Assembly: GCF_000702825.1 (NCBI RefSeq)
Contig: NZ_JNKF01000010.1
Location: forward strand, 1 to 64,000
Length of the DNA: 64,000 nt
Direction of reading: 5' to 3'
Origin: Prevotella sp. P6B1
GTDB lineage: Bacteria > Bacteroidota > Bacteroidia > Bacteroidales > Bacteroidaceae
The notes below the pieces were generated by a model that saw only the letters and a program-made list of their open reading frames with translations, was not told the origin of the DNA and did not search any database. The position numbers were made by a program, and so were the translations under genes. Below are positions 31,569 through 40,548 of this stretch, piece by piece (within the stretch, counting starts at the first letter, position 1; each line of letters begins with the position of its first letter).

Positions 31569-32561
31569 TTATGCAAACTGATTCTCTACAATCTCTGTCA
31601 ACACATCAGTCATCGACAGACCAGCTGCACGCACCTGCTGAGGGATGAAGCTGGTAGCTGTCATACCTGGTGTGGTATTCACCTCAAGCATAGAGATATT
31701 ACCATCCTTAGAGATGATATAGTCGATACGGATGATACCATTGCAGTGCAGGATATCATAGATATGCGAGGTGATCTGACGAACACGCTCTGTGACATCC
31801 TCGGGCAGACGAGCAGGTGTAATCTCCTGTACCTGTCCGTTGTACTTGGCATCATAGTCAAAGAACTCGTTGGTAGTCACCACCTCGGTAGCTGGCAGCA
31901 CGACCGACTTCTCCTTAGTCTTGTAAACACCGATAGAGATCTCGGTTCCCTCCAGGAAACTCTCAACCATAATCTCAGGGCTCTCGAGCATAGCCTTACG
32001 GATGGCAGGAGCCAGCATATCCTTGTTCTTGACCTTCGACACACCGAACGACGAACCGTCGGCAGCAGGCTTCACGAAGCAAGGCATACCGATGCGCTCC
32101 TCAATCTCATCGTCGTTCACCAGCTCCTCGTAGCCCTTACGGATGAGCAGCGAGTCGGCCACCTTTACACCGTAGCCACGCAGATACTGGTTCAGTATGA
32201 ACTTATCAAACGTCATGGCCTCGACCAACACGCCGCTGGTGCTATAAGGCAGACCGATCAGATCGAAGTAACCCTGCAGCAGACCGTTCTCGCCTGGGGT
32301 ACCATGAATGGTGATATAAGCATAGTCGAAGACCTTGGCTTCGCCGTTTTCCATGAACGAAAAATCGTTGCGGTCAATCTTAGCTGTTGTTCCGTCTGGC
32401 AGTTCTACATGCCAGTCCTGCCCCTTGATGTCTACAATATAGACATCGTAGCGCTCCTTGTCAAAGAAGGAGTAAAGTCCCTGTGCCGAGCGCAGAGAAA
32501 CGTCATGTTCTGATGAATCGCCACCACAAACGATAGCAATCGTTCTCTTTAAATTCTCCAT
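31569..32561 (-). CDS. ddl: D-alanine-D-alanine ligase
   Basis: Ddl makes the D-Ala-D-Ala dipeptide for peptidoglycan. The 330-residue protein has the ATP-grasp layout. The N-terminus IAIVCGGDSSEHDVSLRSAQ is the family signature, followed by HGTPGENGLLQGYFDLIGLPY near residue 88 (in two blocks, HGTPGENG then GLPYSTSG), and the metal-binding C-terminal MLEVNTTPGMT. It lies 6 bp after the pseudouridine synthase gene and 3 bp before the acyltransferase gene, clearly in one operon. Confidence 0.96.
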   Translation of the reverse strand: MENLKRTIAIVCGGDSSEHDVSLRSAQGLYSFFDKERYDVYIVDIKGQDWHVELPDGTTAKIDRNDFSFMENGEAKVFDYAYITIHGTPGENGLLQGYFDLIGLPYSTSGVLVEAMTFDKFILNQYLRGYGVKVADSLLIRKGYEELVNDDEIEERIGMPCFVKPAADGSSFGVSKVKNKDMLAPAIRKAMLESPEIMVESFLEGTEISIGVYKTKEKSVVLPATEVVTTNEFFDYDAKYNGQVQEITPARLPEDVTERVRQITSHIYDILHCNGIIRIDYIISKDGNISMLEVNTTPGMTATSFIPQQVRAAGLSMTDVLTEIVENQFA

Positions 32562-32567
32562 TGTGTA

Positions 32568-33623
32568 TTATTCTGTATCTTTAAACTTTATATAATTTCG
32601 CCATTTATCAATCAGAGCCGCCATATCAGCCGGCCATTCTGACGTAAAGTCCATCTGCTTACCGGTTGTAGGATGCACAAAACCAAGGGTCTTGGCATGC
32701 AACACCTGACGCGGACAGAGTTTGAAGCAATTCTGGATGTAAGCCTTATAGCTGGCTGTACGCTCGCCTCGCAACAGTTCGGTACCACCATAACGCTCGT
32801 CGGCAAACAGCGGATGACCGATATGCTTCATATGTGCACGGATCTGATGGGTACGCCCTGTTTCAAGGATACACTCCACTAAGGTGACATAGCCATAGCG
32901 TTCCATCACACGATAGTGAGTAACCGCCGACTTGCCAATCTCGGAATCAGGCGGAAACACCTCCATGCGCAACCGGTCCTTGGGATCGCGACCAATATTG
33001 CCCTCAATCCTGCCCTCATCCTCAACGAAGTTTCCCCACACCAAAGCGTTATAACTGCGATGAGTGGTCTTGTTAAAGAACTGCTTGCCAAGCGAGGTCT
33101 TGGCATCGGGGGTCTTGGCTACTACCAGCAAGCCACTGGTATCCTTATCGATACGATGCACCAGTCCCACTTCAGGATCATTGGGATCATAGCTGGCCAG
33201 ATCCTTCAAATGCCAGGCGATAGCATTGACCAAGGTACCATTGAAGTTGCCGCATCCCGGATGAACCACCATGCCTGCCGGTTTGTTGATGACCATCAGG
33301 TCGGCGTCTTCATAGACCACCTCCAAGGGGATATCCTCGGGTTCGATGGTGGTATCATAATGCGGGCGATCGAGCATCAGGGTAACGATATCACCCGGAC
33401 GAACCTTATAATTACTCTTGACCGGTTTATCATTCACATGGATAAACCCAGCATCGGCAGCCTTCTGGATACGATTACGACTGGAATGTGGCTGGTGCTC
33501 AGCCAGATACTTATCGATACGTATAGGTACCTGTCCCTTATCCACTTCCATGCGGAAATGCTCGTAAAGCAGATCTTCCTGCTCTTGCTCCTGGTCTTCG
33601 AAATCGGTTAGCTCGTTTGTCAT
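32568..33623 (-). CDS. RluA-family pseudouridine synthase (RluD-like)
   Basis: The 351-residue protein has an N-terminal S4 RNA-binding domain (about residues 32-95) and a C-terminal RluA catalytic domain. The active-site motif is HRIDKDTSGLLVVAKT, near residue 155, with the catalytic Asp in RID. Domain order and length fit RluD, which modifies the large-subunit rRNA, but the target is not proven by sequence. The start overlaps the stop of the PASTA gene by four bases. Confidence 0.93.
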   Translation of the reverse strand: MTNELTDFEDQEQEQEDLLYEHFRMEVDKGQVPIRIDKYLAEHQPHSSRNRIQKAADAGFIHVNDKPVKSNYKVRPGDIVTLMLDRPHYDTTIEPEDIPLEVVYEDADLMVINKPAGMVVHPGCGNFNGTLVNAIAWHLKDLASYDPNDPEVGLVHRIDKDTSGLLVVAKTPDAKTSLGKQFFNKTTHRSYNALVWGNFVEDEGRIEGNIGRDPKDRLRMEVFPPDSEIGKSAVTHYRVMERYGYVTLVECILETGRTHQIRAHMKHIGHPLFADERYGGTELLRGERTASYKAYIQNCFKLCPRQVLHAKTLGFVHPTTGKQMDFTSEWPADMAALIDKWRNYIKFKDTE

Positions 33624-34270
33624 TCCTTTACCTCTACAAATTCATCCACATCGTCACCACCGCTCTGAGGCATCTGCTCCTCAGAACCGATAACATTCAG
33701 TTCCTCATCGGCACCATACTGTCCACTGCCTATCTGCAGTATCAAAGGCTGCTCAATAGAGACGCGCTCACCTGCCGACACTCTGCGGCCATTGCACAGC
33801 ACGCCATATACCCAATCCTTCTCACCACTTACATACTGTGGCGACTGCACCTTGAATCCCAACGATATCAGTTTTGCCTCTGCCTCGCGATAGCTACAGT
33901 TATCAACCACATCAGGGATAGCCACAGATGGTGAGTTAGAAGAATTGATGGTAACATATATCGTATGCCCACCCTTGACCGTCAGTCCTGCTCCCGGACT
34001 CTGCGTCAACACGCAATCGGCTGGCAGACGCTTGTTATAACCCGAGTCGGTTACAACAACAATAAGCCCGTTCTCCTCTAAAAGCTCACGTGCCTTGGTG
34101 ATACGCATGCCTTCAACATTCGGCACCCGGATAACCTCTCCATGATGGGTATACCAATCGAGCCCGTAGTTCACGCCAACCAGCAGAGCGAAGACAACCA
34201 GTATCATCGCCATCAAGTTCCAAATCAAGAACTTGCTACAGAATTTGCCAAAGAATTCCTTTGCTTTCAT
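33620..34270 (-). CDS. PASTA-domain membrane protein
   Basis: The 216-residue protein has one N-terminal membrane helix (about residues 14-35), then about two and a half PASTA domains. Recognisable pieces are VPNVEGMRITKARELLEENG and VTQSPGAGL-like LTQSPGAGLTVKGG. PASTA domains bind peptidoglycan stem peptides or beta-lactams. No kinase or penicillin-binding domain is attached. It is the first gene of an operon leading to rluD-like and ddl, in keeping with a cell-wall link. Confidence 0.85.
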   Translation of the reverse strand: MKAKEFFGKFCSKFLIWNLMAMILVVFALLVGVNYGLDWYTHHGEVIRVPNVEGMRITKARELLEENGLIVVVTDSGYNKRLPADCVLTQSPGAGLTVKGGHTIYVTINSSNSPSVAIPDVVDNCSYREAEAKLISLGFKVQSPQYVSGEKDWVYGVLCNGRRVSAGERVSIEQPLILQIGSGQYGADEELNVIGSEEQMPQSGGDDVDEFVEVKE

Positions 34271-34292
34271 TTTAACTTTACTAATTAGGTTG

Positions 34293-34324
34293 CAAAGTTA
34301 TATAAAAAAACAGAAAGAAGCAAA
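34293..34324 (-). promoter_or_regulatory. Promoter of the PASTA-rluD-ddl operon
   Basis: Minus-strand TTTG (34324-34321), 20 bp, TAACTTTG (34300-34293) is an exact consensus match, with the start codon 22 bp downstream. No other good promoter was seen before 29692, so five genes probably depend on it. Confidence 0.75.
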
Positions 34325-34376
34325 GATTTTACTCTACTTCTTTCTATTTTAACTCATTTCTTAAGTTCCCTACGGA

Positions 34377-34532
34377 TTACTTTCCGTGATTCTCGTCAGA
34401 AACTGTCAACTTCTTGCGGCCCTTAGCACGACGAGCAGCCAGTACTCGACGACCGTTCTTGGTGGCCATTCTCTCACGGAAGCCGTGCTTGTTTACGCGA
34501 CGGCGATTGTGTGGCTGAAATGTTCTCTTCAT
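34377..34532 (-). CDS. rpmH: 50S ribosomal protein L34
   Basis: The 51-residue product starts [20 protein letters not shown] and continues with [20 protein letters not shown], the L34 signature, with a short Bacteroidota-type C-terminal extension ending in ENHGK. It has its own promoter. In many bacteria rpmH lies next to rnpA and dnaA; here it is beside efp, divergently transcribed. Confidence 0.97.
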   Translation of the reverse strand: MKRTFQPHNRRRVNKHGFRERMATKNGRRVLAARRAKGRKKLTVSDENHGK

Positions 34533-34579
34533 TGTGATATACTTATTTAATTTTGTTATTTATTTACCGATTTGGGGTG

Positions 34580-34611
34580 CAAAAGTACTCATTTCTTTTG
34601 AATTACGCAAA
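34580..34611 (-). promoter_or_regulatory. rpmH promoter
   Basis: Minus-strand TTTG (34611-34608), 20 bp, TACTTTTG (34587-34580) matches the consensus fully, about 48 bp before the rpmH start. Confidence 0.75.
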
Positions 34612-34661
34612 TTTTATACGATTTTTAGCTAAACTTTTTATGTTTTTTTCCAAAAAAGCAG

Positions 34662-34669
34662 TACCTTTG
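34662..34669 (+). promoter_or_regulatory. efp -7 box
   Basis: TACCTTTG occurs 38 bp before the efp start. The expected -33 position is within a T-rich run without a clean TTTG, so this is a partial match on a divergent rpmH/efp spacer. Confidence 0.55.
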
Positions 34670-34707
34670 CACCCGAAAACGATATAAAAGTAACATTTAT
34701 AAGGTTT

Positions 34708-35274
34708 ATGATTAATTCACAAGACATTAAAAAAGGCACCGCCATTCGCATGGACGGTGGCATCTGGGTGTGTATCGATTTCCAGCACCGCAAGCCAGGT
34801 AAGGGTAACACCATCATGATTATCAAGGTGAAGAATGTTTCAGACGGTCGCGTTCTGGAGCGTCGCTTCAACATCGGTGAGAAGCTCGAGGATGTTATCA
34901 TCGAGCGTCGTCCTTACCAGTATCTCTATGAGGACCAGTCTGGTCGTATCTTCATGAATCAGGAGACTTTCGAGCAGATCCCCATCGACAACGAGCTCGT
35001 AATCGGTCATGAGTACATGAAGGAGAGCGATATCGTGGAGGTTGTTTCTGATACTACCGACGGTACTATCCTGTACGCTGAGATGCCTGTTAAGACCGTT
35101 CTCCGCGTAACTCACTCAGAGCCTGGTGTAAAGGGCGACACAGCTACCAACACCCTGAAGCCTGCTACTTTGGAGACTGGTGTTGAGGTTCGCGTTCCTC
35201 TGTTCATCAACGAGGGCGACCTGATTCAGGTTGACACCCGCGACGGTTCTTACCTGCAGAGAGTAAAGGAATAA
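34708..35274 (+). CDS. efp: Elongation factor P
   Basis: EF-P relieves ribosome stalling at proline runs. The 188-residue protein has the three-domain EF-P length. The tip loop HRKPGKGNT, around residues 27-35, carries Lys at the position (KPGKG) that is modified in many bacteria. VEVRVPLFINEGD and the end signature TRDGSYLQRVKE complete the family match. Its stop codon overlaps the start of the glycosyltransferase gene. Confidence 0.96.
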   Translation: MINSQDIKKGTAIRMDGGIWVCIDFQHRKPGKGNTIMIIKVKNVSDGRVLERRFNIGEKLEDVIIERRPYQYLYEDQSGRIFMNQETFEQIPIDNELVIGHEYMKESDIVEVVSDTTDGTILYAEMPVKTVLRVTHSEPGVKGDTATNTLKPATLETGVEVRVPLFINEGDLIQVDTRDGSYLQRVKE

Positions 35275-36263
35275 TGAGATACTCGATCATCGTTCCCGTC
35301 TACAATCGTCCAGACGAGGTAGACGAACTGTTACAGAGCCTCAGCAAGCAAACCATCAAGGACTTCGAGGTTCTGATAGTAGAGGACGGATCGGTAAAAC
35401 CATGCAAGGATGTTTGCGACAAATACGCAAACATCCTTGATTTGCATTATTACACCAAGGAAAACAGCGGTCCCGGTCAGAGCCGCAACTATGGTGCCGA
35501 ACGTGCTAAAGGTGAGTATGTCATCATTTTAGACAGCGATGTGGTGCTGCCCACAGGTTATCTACAGGCAGTAGAAGACGAACTCAAGCAGAACCCATGC
35601 AAGGCTTTCGGCGGTCCTGATGCTGCACACCCCTCGTTCACACCAGTGCAGAAAGCCATCAGCTATTCGATGACATCTTTTTTCACCACAGGCGGTATCC
35701 GCGGTGGAAAAGCTAAGCTCGACAAATTCTATCCCCGTTCGTTCAACATGGGCATCCGTCGCGATGTGTACCTCCAGTTAGGAGGTTTTTCGAAGATGCG
35801 CTTTGGAGAGGATATCGACTTCTCGTATCGCATCGTAGAAGCAGGCTATATGCCACGACTTTTCCCTGAGGCGTGGGTTTGGCACAAACGCCGTACCGAC
35901 TTCCGCAAGTTCTTCCGTCAGGTGTATAACAGCGGTATTGCCCGTATCAACCTTGAAAAGCGCCATCCAGGCACCATGAAGCTGGTTCACCTCTTACCCG
36001 CCGTATTTACTCTGGGCGTGATAGGGCTACTGCTTATATCGCTTTTCTGGGCATTCGCGTGCGTACCTATTATATTTTATTGTCTGATAATCTGTATCGA
36101 CTCCAGTATCAAGAACGGAAGCCTCTGGGTTGGACTGCTTAGTGTCCCCGCGGCATTCGTACAACTGATGGGGTATGGTTTCGGTTTTATCGAGTCGTGG
36201 TGGAAACGCTGCGTATTGAAGCAAAACGAATTTACTGCCTTCGAGAAAAATTTCTACAAATGA
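35274..36263 (+). CDS. Family 2 glycosyltransferase, membrane-associated
   Basis: The 329-residue protein has a GT-A fold: SIIVPVYNRPDEVDELLQSL at the start, the metal-binding DSDV around residue 90, and a later GEDIDFSYRI acid/base region (ED type) near 182. Two hydrophobic segments follow in the C-terminal third (about 238-285), so it sits at the inner membrane. It probably adds a sugar to a lipid-linked or surface glycan, but donor and acceptor are unknown. It begins at the efp stop (TAATGA) and its stop overlaps the radC start. Confidence 0.88.
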   Translation: MRYSIIVPVYNRPDEVDELLQSLSKQTIKDFEVLIVEDGSVKPCKDVCDKYANILDLHYYTKENSGPGQSRNYGAERAKGEYVIILDSDVVLPTGYLQAVEDELKQNPCKAFGGPDAAHPSFTPVQKAISYSMTSFFTTGGIRGGKAKLDKFYPRSFNMGIRRDVYLQLGGFSKMRFGEDIDFSYRIVEAGYMPRLFPEAWVWHKRRTDFRKFFRQVYNSGIARINLEKRHPGTMKLVHLLPAVFTLGVIGLLLISLFWAFACVPIIFYCLIICIDSSIKNGSLWVGLLSVPAAFVQLMGYGFGFIESWWKRCVLKQNEFTAFEKNFYK

Positions 36264-36949
36264 ACGAGAAACTGAACATTAATCAGTGGGCAGAAGAGGA
36301 TCGTCCTCGTGAAAAGATGGCTACGCTTGGTGCCGGGGCACTGAGCAATGCAGAGCTATTGGCCATACTGATTGGTTCGGGTTCAACCAAGGAGAGTGCC
36401 GTCGATTTGATGAAACGACTGCTCAACGACTGCAACAACAACCTCAACACATTAGGAAAAATGTCGATACACGACCTATGCCAATATAACGGCATAGGCG
36501 AGGCCAAGGCCATCACCATCCTGGCAGCCTGCGAACTGGGCAAGCGCCGACAGATGGAAACACCCGAAGAACGCCCCGACTTAGGCACCGCCACCCGCAT
36601 CTACAACCACATGCGCCCTGTGATGCAGGATCTGGATGTAGAGGAGTTCTGGGTACTATTGATGAATCAGAGCTATCGACTAATCAAGAAGCTGTGTATT
36701 GCCCGTGGCGGCATCACCGCTACCATAGTAGACATCCGCCTCATCATCCGCGAGGCTGTACTCTGCAACGCCACACAGCTGGTAGTATGCCACAATCACC
36801 CATCAGGCAGGATTGTACCCAGCAAAGAGGACAACGAGCTCACCCAAAGCATCATGAATGCCTGCAAACTGATGAACATCCATTTTCTGGACCACGTCAT
36901 CGTTACCGACGGCAACTACTACAGCTATCACGAAGAAGGGAAATGCTAA
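36260..36949 (+). CDS. radC: RadC family JAB/MPN-domain protein
   Basis: The 229-residue protein has a helix-hairpin-helix region and the JAMM metal motif HNHPSGRIVPSKED near residue 178. The conserved N-terminus RPREKMATLGAGALSNAELL is also present. Despite its name, RadC's role in DNA repair is disputed. The ATG at 36260, overlapping the previous stop by four bases, was preferred to a longer frame running into the glycosyltransferase gene. Confidence 0.94.
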   Translation: MNEKLNINQWAEEDRPREKMATLGAGALSNAELLAILIGSGSTKESAVDLMKRLLNDCNNNLNTLGKMSIHDLCQYNGIGEAKAITILAACELGKRRQMETPEERPDLGTATRIYNHMRPVMQDLDVEEFWVLLMNQSYRLIKKLCIARGGITATIVDIRLIIREAVLCNATQLVVCHNHPSGRIVPSKEDNELTQSIMNACKLMNIHFLDHVIVTDGNYYSYHEEGKC

Positions 36950-36967
36950 CAAAATAGATATACAACT

Positions 36968-37288
36968 ATGACACAAGAAGAAAGAACACAGATAGAAGAA
37001 CGGATTGTGGATGTACTGAAGACCGTCTATGACCCTGAGATTCCCGTCAACATCTACGACCTGGGAATGATCTACAAGATTGATGTACAGGACGATTCTA
37101 CAGTAGAATTGGACATGACCTTTACAGCCCCCAACTGCCCTGCAGCCGACTTCATCCTTGAGGATGTACGTACCAAGGTAGAGAGTGTAGAAGGTGTAAA
37201 AGGCAGCACTGTCAACCTCGTGTTCGAGCCCGCTTGGGATCAATCGATGATGAGCGAAGAAGCGAGAGTCGAACTTGGTTTCGACTAA
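36968..37288 (+). CDS. MIP18/SufT-like Fe-S assembly factor
   Basis: The 106-residue protein is a stand-alone DUF59 domain. YDPEIPVNIYDLGMIYKI is the family signature, and TAPNCPAAD holds the conserved cysteine (about residue 57). Such proteins help mature iron-sulfur clusters. There are no suf genes in the window. It lies 18 bp after radC and may be co-transcribed. Confidence 0.88.
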   Translation: MTQEERTQIEERIVDVLKTVYDPEIPVNIYDLGMIYKIDVQDDSTVELDMTFTAPNCPAADFILEDVRTKVESVEGVKGSTVNLVFEPAWDQSMMSEEARVELGFD

Positions 37289-37351
37289 TTACTGTCCGCT
37301 CGGCTTTGCCGCTTTTGCAAAGGCGTCAGCCGGCTAAAAGAATTATCAATT

Positions 37352-38116
37352 ATGAAGAATATCTATTTTCTTTCCGATGCCCATCTGGGATCGCTGGCCA
37401 TCCCTCATGGCAGAATGCAGGAGCGTCGCCTGGTACGTTTCCTCGACTCTATCAAGGATAAGGCTGCAGCCATCTATCTATTGGGCGACATGTTCGACTT
37501 CTGGTACGAATATAAATACGTTGTTCCCAAGGGCTACACCCGCTTTTTAGGCAAGCTATCAGAACTCACCGACATGGGCGTCGAGGTGCATTTCTTTACC
37601 GGCAACCACGACATCTGGGCCTATGAGTATCTGGAAAAGGAGTGCGGCGTCATCCTCCACAAGAAGCCCGAGACCACCGAGATCTACGGAAAGATGTTCT
37701 TCCTGGCCCATGGCGACGGACTGGGCGATCCTGATAAGAAGTTCAAGTTCATCAAGAGTGTATTCCATAACAAGGTTTGTCAGTGGGCCTTCTCGGCACT
37801 ACATCCCCGTTGGGGCATGTGGTTCGGTTTGAACTGGGCCAAGCACAGTCGTATGAAGCGTCCTAATGGCGAAGAGCCGGCCTATATGGGTGAGAACCGC
37901 GAGCATTTGGTACTGTTTACAAAAAAGTACATCCAGTACCACTCTAACGTAGATTATTTCATCTACGGTCATCGCCACATCGAGGTAGACCTACAGCTCA
38001 CCAAGAAAGCCCGCATGATTATCTTAGGCGACTGGATTAGTCAGTTCTCCTATGTGATGTTCGATGGCGAGCACCTGTTGCTCTCGCAATACATCGAAGG
38101 CGAGAGCCGACCATAA
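37352..38116 (+). CDS. lpxH: UDP-2,3-diacylglucosamine diphosphatase
   Basis: LpxH releases UMP to make lipid X in lipid A synthesis. The 254-residue protein is a calcineurin-like metallophosphatase. It has SDAHLGS near residue 7, LGDMFDFWYEY near 44, FFTGNHDIW near 77, AHGDGLGDPD near 120 and a C-terminal YGHRHIE near 206. It is a peripheral membrane enzyme in the family. It converges on the small exported-protein gene that follows. Confidence 0.92.
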   Translation: MKNIYFLSDAHLGSLAIPHGRMQERRLVRFLDSIKDKAAAIYLLGDMFDFWYEYKYVVPKGYTRFLGKLSELTDMGVEVHFFTGNHDIWAYEYLEKECGVILHKKPETTEIYGKMFFLAHGDGLGDPDKKFKFIKSVFHNKVCQWAFSALHPRWGMWFGLNWAKHSRMKRPNGEEPAYMGENREHLVLFTKKYIQYHSNVDYFIYGHRHIEVDLQLTKKARMIILGDWISQFSYVMFDGEHLLLSQYIEGESRP

Positions 38117-38126
38117 AATAACTTTA

Positions 38127-38675
38127 TCACTTCTGGGGTGCCTTCAGGGCATCCCATTTTCGTTCGTATTCCTGCTCTTTCTGGCGCACTACCTTCAAGG
38201 CTTGTTTACGGCGATGTCGCGCCTCTACTTTGGGACCGAATGTATGCTCCCACGTCCACATCAAAAGGGCAATGACATCGGGGCCTGGTGGCACGAACTG
38301 TGGCAGCTCCGGTTCCTTAGGTGTGGCAGGTCGCATGATGTTAGCCATCATCTGTTTGCTGCGGTCTGTTCCATACACAACTACTTCATCGACAGCATGA
38401 AAGGTTGGAATCAAGAAAATAGTATCACTCTTCACCTCATCATGCAGCACATAGCGGTGCTGGAACTTAGGATGACTGAAGGCGATACGCCTGAAGGTGT
38501 CGGGCACCTCGAATTCGCCGTTCCACGGAGTCACAATCTCATCGCCATTGTCAATACGCACCTTGATATCACGTTGCGGCACCTTCGACTCCAGACTGGC
38601 AACTACCAGTCTACGCTGAGCGAACACTTCAGAGCACCACAGCATGAGCCATACAACCAGATACAGTTTCATCAT
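38127..38675 (-). CDS. Exported protein with carboxypeptidase-regulatory-like fold
   Basis: I do not recognise this 182-residue protein confidently. It has a signal peptide ending near SEVFAQ, then a small beta domain with VTPWNGEFEVPDTFRRIAFS and the phrase AVDEVVVYG. That phrase resembles the end of CarboxypepD-regulatory/plug boundaries in SusC proteins, though no barrel follows. The C-terminal part is helical and highly charged (about 130-182). It has its own promoter and faces lpxH. Confidence 0.6.
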   Translation of the reverse strand: MMKLYLVVWLMLWCSEVFAQRRLVVASLESKVPQRDIKVRIDNGDEIVTPWNGEFEVPDTFRRIAFSHPKFQHRYVLHDEVKSDTIFLIPTFHAVDEVVVYGTDRSKQMMANIMRPATPKEPELPQFVPPGPDVIALLMWTWEHTFGPKVEARHRRKQALKVVRQKEQEYERKWDALKAPQK

Positions 38676-38696
38676 TTAGTCTTTTCAATACGGGTA

Positions 38697-38729
38697 CAAA
38701 ATTAGCACTTTCCTGTAAATCTTTCCAAA
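38697..38729 (-). promoter_or_regulatory. Promoter of the exported-protein gene
   Basis: Minus-strand TTTG (38729-38726), 21 bp, TAATTTTG (38704-38697) is a near-consensus promoter about 22 bp before the start at 38675. Confidence 0.65.
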
Positions 38730-38767
38730 ATAAAATCTTATATTATCTTACAGATATAAAAAATAAT

Positions 38768-38834
38768 GTAACATTAAGTCTTTTTGAATTAAAATATGTA
38801 TCTTTGCAGCGGCATAAAGGATAGACTAACATGA
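38768..38834 (+). repeat. 67-bp direct repeat, copy 1 (promoter and start codon relic)
   Basis: This 67-bp segment matches 50560-50626 at 64 of 67 positions. It contains the -7 box TATCTTTG (38799-38806) and the identical leader that ends ATGA. In copy 2 that ATG is the start of the sugar kinase gene; here it begins a five-codon frame that stops at once (ATG at 38831). It therefore looks like a duplicated kinase promoter that now drives the sigma factor gene at 38855. Confidence 0.9.
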
Positions 38835-38854
38835 TTAAAACCAAATAACTACCG

Positions 38855-39442
38855 ATGGAACAGACAGAGGCGCTGATTGTAGAACAATTGAAGGCTGGTA
38901 ACGAAAGGGCATACAAATTTCTGTATGACCAGCACTATCAGATTCTGTGTCATGCAGCCGCTCAATATGTAAAAGATGATTTCCTGGCAGAAACCATTGT
39001 GGGGGATGTGATATTTCATCTGTGGGAAGTCAGAGAGACATTGGAAATTAACACCAGTCTGCGTCAATATCTGATGCAAAGTGTAAAGAACCGTTGTACG
39101 GATTATCTGAAATCGCAGTATCATCAGAAAGAGTTGGCAGAATTACAGGATTTCCCAGTACTCCTCTATATAAAAGATGATGACTACCCGTTAGGCCGCT
39201 TATTGGAACAGGAGCTGGAAGATGAAATCATGAAGGCGATTGACAACCTGCCAGAAGAATGTCAGCATGTATTCCGCATGAGCCGCTTTGAGGAAAAGAA
39301 ATACGAGGAGATTGCACATGAACTGAAGATTTCCGTGAATACCGTGAAGTATCATATCAAGCATGCCTTAGCTCTACTTCACGCCGAATTAGGCAAATAT
39401 CTGGCGGGAGCAATTCTGCTACTGTTGGAACAAATGAAATAA
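38855..39442 (+). CDS. ECF-type RNA polymerase sigma factor (FecI-like)
   Basis: The 195-residue protein has sigma region 2 (about residues 20-90) and region 4 (about 125-180). Region 4 ends with a helix-turn-helix, KYEEIAHELKISVNTVKYHI. With the FecR homologue 72 bp downstream and an STN-type SusC, it forms the usual trans-envelope cascade in which substrate binding at the receptor frees the sigma factor to transcribe the uptake genes. It is read from the repeated promoter at 38799. Confidence 0.92.
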   Translation: MEQTEALIVEQLKAGNERAYKFLYDQHYQILCHAAAQYVKDDFLAETIVGDVIFHLWEVRETLEINTSLRQYLMQSVKNRCTDYLKSQYHQKELAELQDFPVLLYIKDDDYPLGRLLEQELEDEIMKAIDNLPEECQHVFRMSRFEEKKYEEIAHELKISVNTVKYHIKHALALLHAELGKYLAGAILLLLEQMK

Positions 39443-39514
39443 TTTTTTTAAAAAATCAAGTTCTGACTACCCTCAGAACTTTTTTTTTCGTCAAATATAT
39501 AACAAGCAGACAAA

Positions 39515-40411
39515 ATGATAGACAAGAAGAAACATATCGAAGAGGAACTTTGGTTCTCGTCAGTTAGTAAGGAAGCACTGGCTAAGTACGACAAAGATGC
39601 AGCTTTTGCCGCTTTCAGACAGCGCATTGTCAGCAGTCAACCGCAGCCAGAGACTTCTGTTCGCCATCTGAGCTGGCTGAAATATGCTGCCGCAATAGTG
39701 GCTGTGATAATCGTAGGTTTCTTCTCATACAAAGGTGGACAGAGCCAGTTAGAGGCAGCTCTCGGCGATATCGTTGTTGAAGCCCCTCAGGGCTCCCGCT
39801 CCGAGATGACGCTGCCCGATGGCACAAAGGTTTGGCTCAACGCCGGTTCAAGGATTTCATACTCCCAGGCTTTTGGGTATTCTATTAGGTTAATTAAGTT
39901 AGAAGGTGAGGGCTACTTCGAAGTAGCCCACAATGAACGGTTGCCTTTCAGTGTCGAGTCGGAGAATGTGCGGGTAAAAGTACTTGGTACCAAGTTCAAT
40001 TTCCGCGATTATCCGACCGATGCTGAGGCGACCATTTCATTGGCCGAAGGAAGCGTAGCCATGAATAGTATGAAGCATACCTCGCCAGACGAGCTACTGA
40101 AACCAGGTCAGCGTGCCGTCGTTAACAAACAGACGGGAAAAATCAAAATTGGCACCTATGAAGTGGCCAATGCTATCCAGTGGACTAATGGCCAACTGAT
40201 CTTTGATGGCGAACCTTTACGTGATATCATCAAAGATCTGGAGCGCTGTTACAACGTACAGATCATAGTCAAGAATACAGCCTTGTACAACCTGCATTTC
40301 TATGGTACGTTCGTACGTCAGGAACAGAGTCTGCGCGAAGTGCTTGATGCTCTGGCTGCCACAGGTAAAATCAGATATGAACTAAAAAACAAAAAAATAA
40401 CATTATATTAA
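39515..40411 (+). CDS. FecR-family anti-sigma factor
   Basis: The 298-residue protein has a short cytoplasmic part, one membrane helix (about residues 53-70, YAAAIVAVIIVGFFSYKGG) and a periplasmic FecR domain with LPDGTKVWLNAGSRISY near residue 100 and an STN-like C-terminal part (about 220-298). It holds the sigma factor until the SusC signalling domain contacts it. Gene order sigma-FecR-SusC-SusD is the standard one for an inducible Bacteroidota uptake locus. Confidence 0.92.
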   Translation: MIDKKKHIEEELWFSSVSKEALAKYDKDAAFAAFRQRIVSSQPQPETSVRHLSWLKYAAAIVAVIIVGFFSYKGGQSQLEAALGDIVVEAPQGSRSEMTLPDGTKVWLNAGSRISYSQAFGYSIRLIKLEGEGYFEVAHNERLPFSVESENVRVKVLGTKFNFRDYPTDAEATISLAEGSVAMNSMKHTSPDELLKPGQRAVVNKQTGKIKIGTYEVANAIQWTNGQLIFDGEPLRDIIKDLERCYNVQIIVKNTALYNLHFYGTFVRQEQSLREVLDALAATGKIRYELKNKKITLY

Positions 40412-40507
40412 CTCACATTATTAACCCCCAAAAAAGAATTGCCAATGATCAGAATCAGAACAGTTAAAACAAATGGTGAGGTATAAAAAAGCAGAAAGAC
40501 GTGCGAG

Positions 40508-40548
40508 GTCTCTCTGCCTGAAAACCTCCCTAAACCCCGTAGAGAGTC
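40508..40548 (+). other. Structured leader upstream of SusC
   Basis: The 218-bp gap between FecR and SusC has no gene. It contains a hairpin with arms at 40508-40517 and 40539-40548 (9 of 10 positions paired) and a pyrimidine-rich loop CTCCCTAAACCCC. It may be a 5' leader element of the susC mRNA, an attenuator, or part of a small RNA; Bacteroides PULs often have RNA regulators here. Confidence 0.45.

Noticed and set aside
30540..32513. Long open frame on the plus strand across the acyltransferase and ddl genes
   Set aside because: It lies antisense to two clear enzyme genes, and its translation shows no family pattern; high-quality motifs are on the minus strand.
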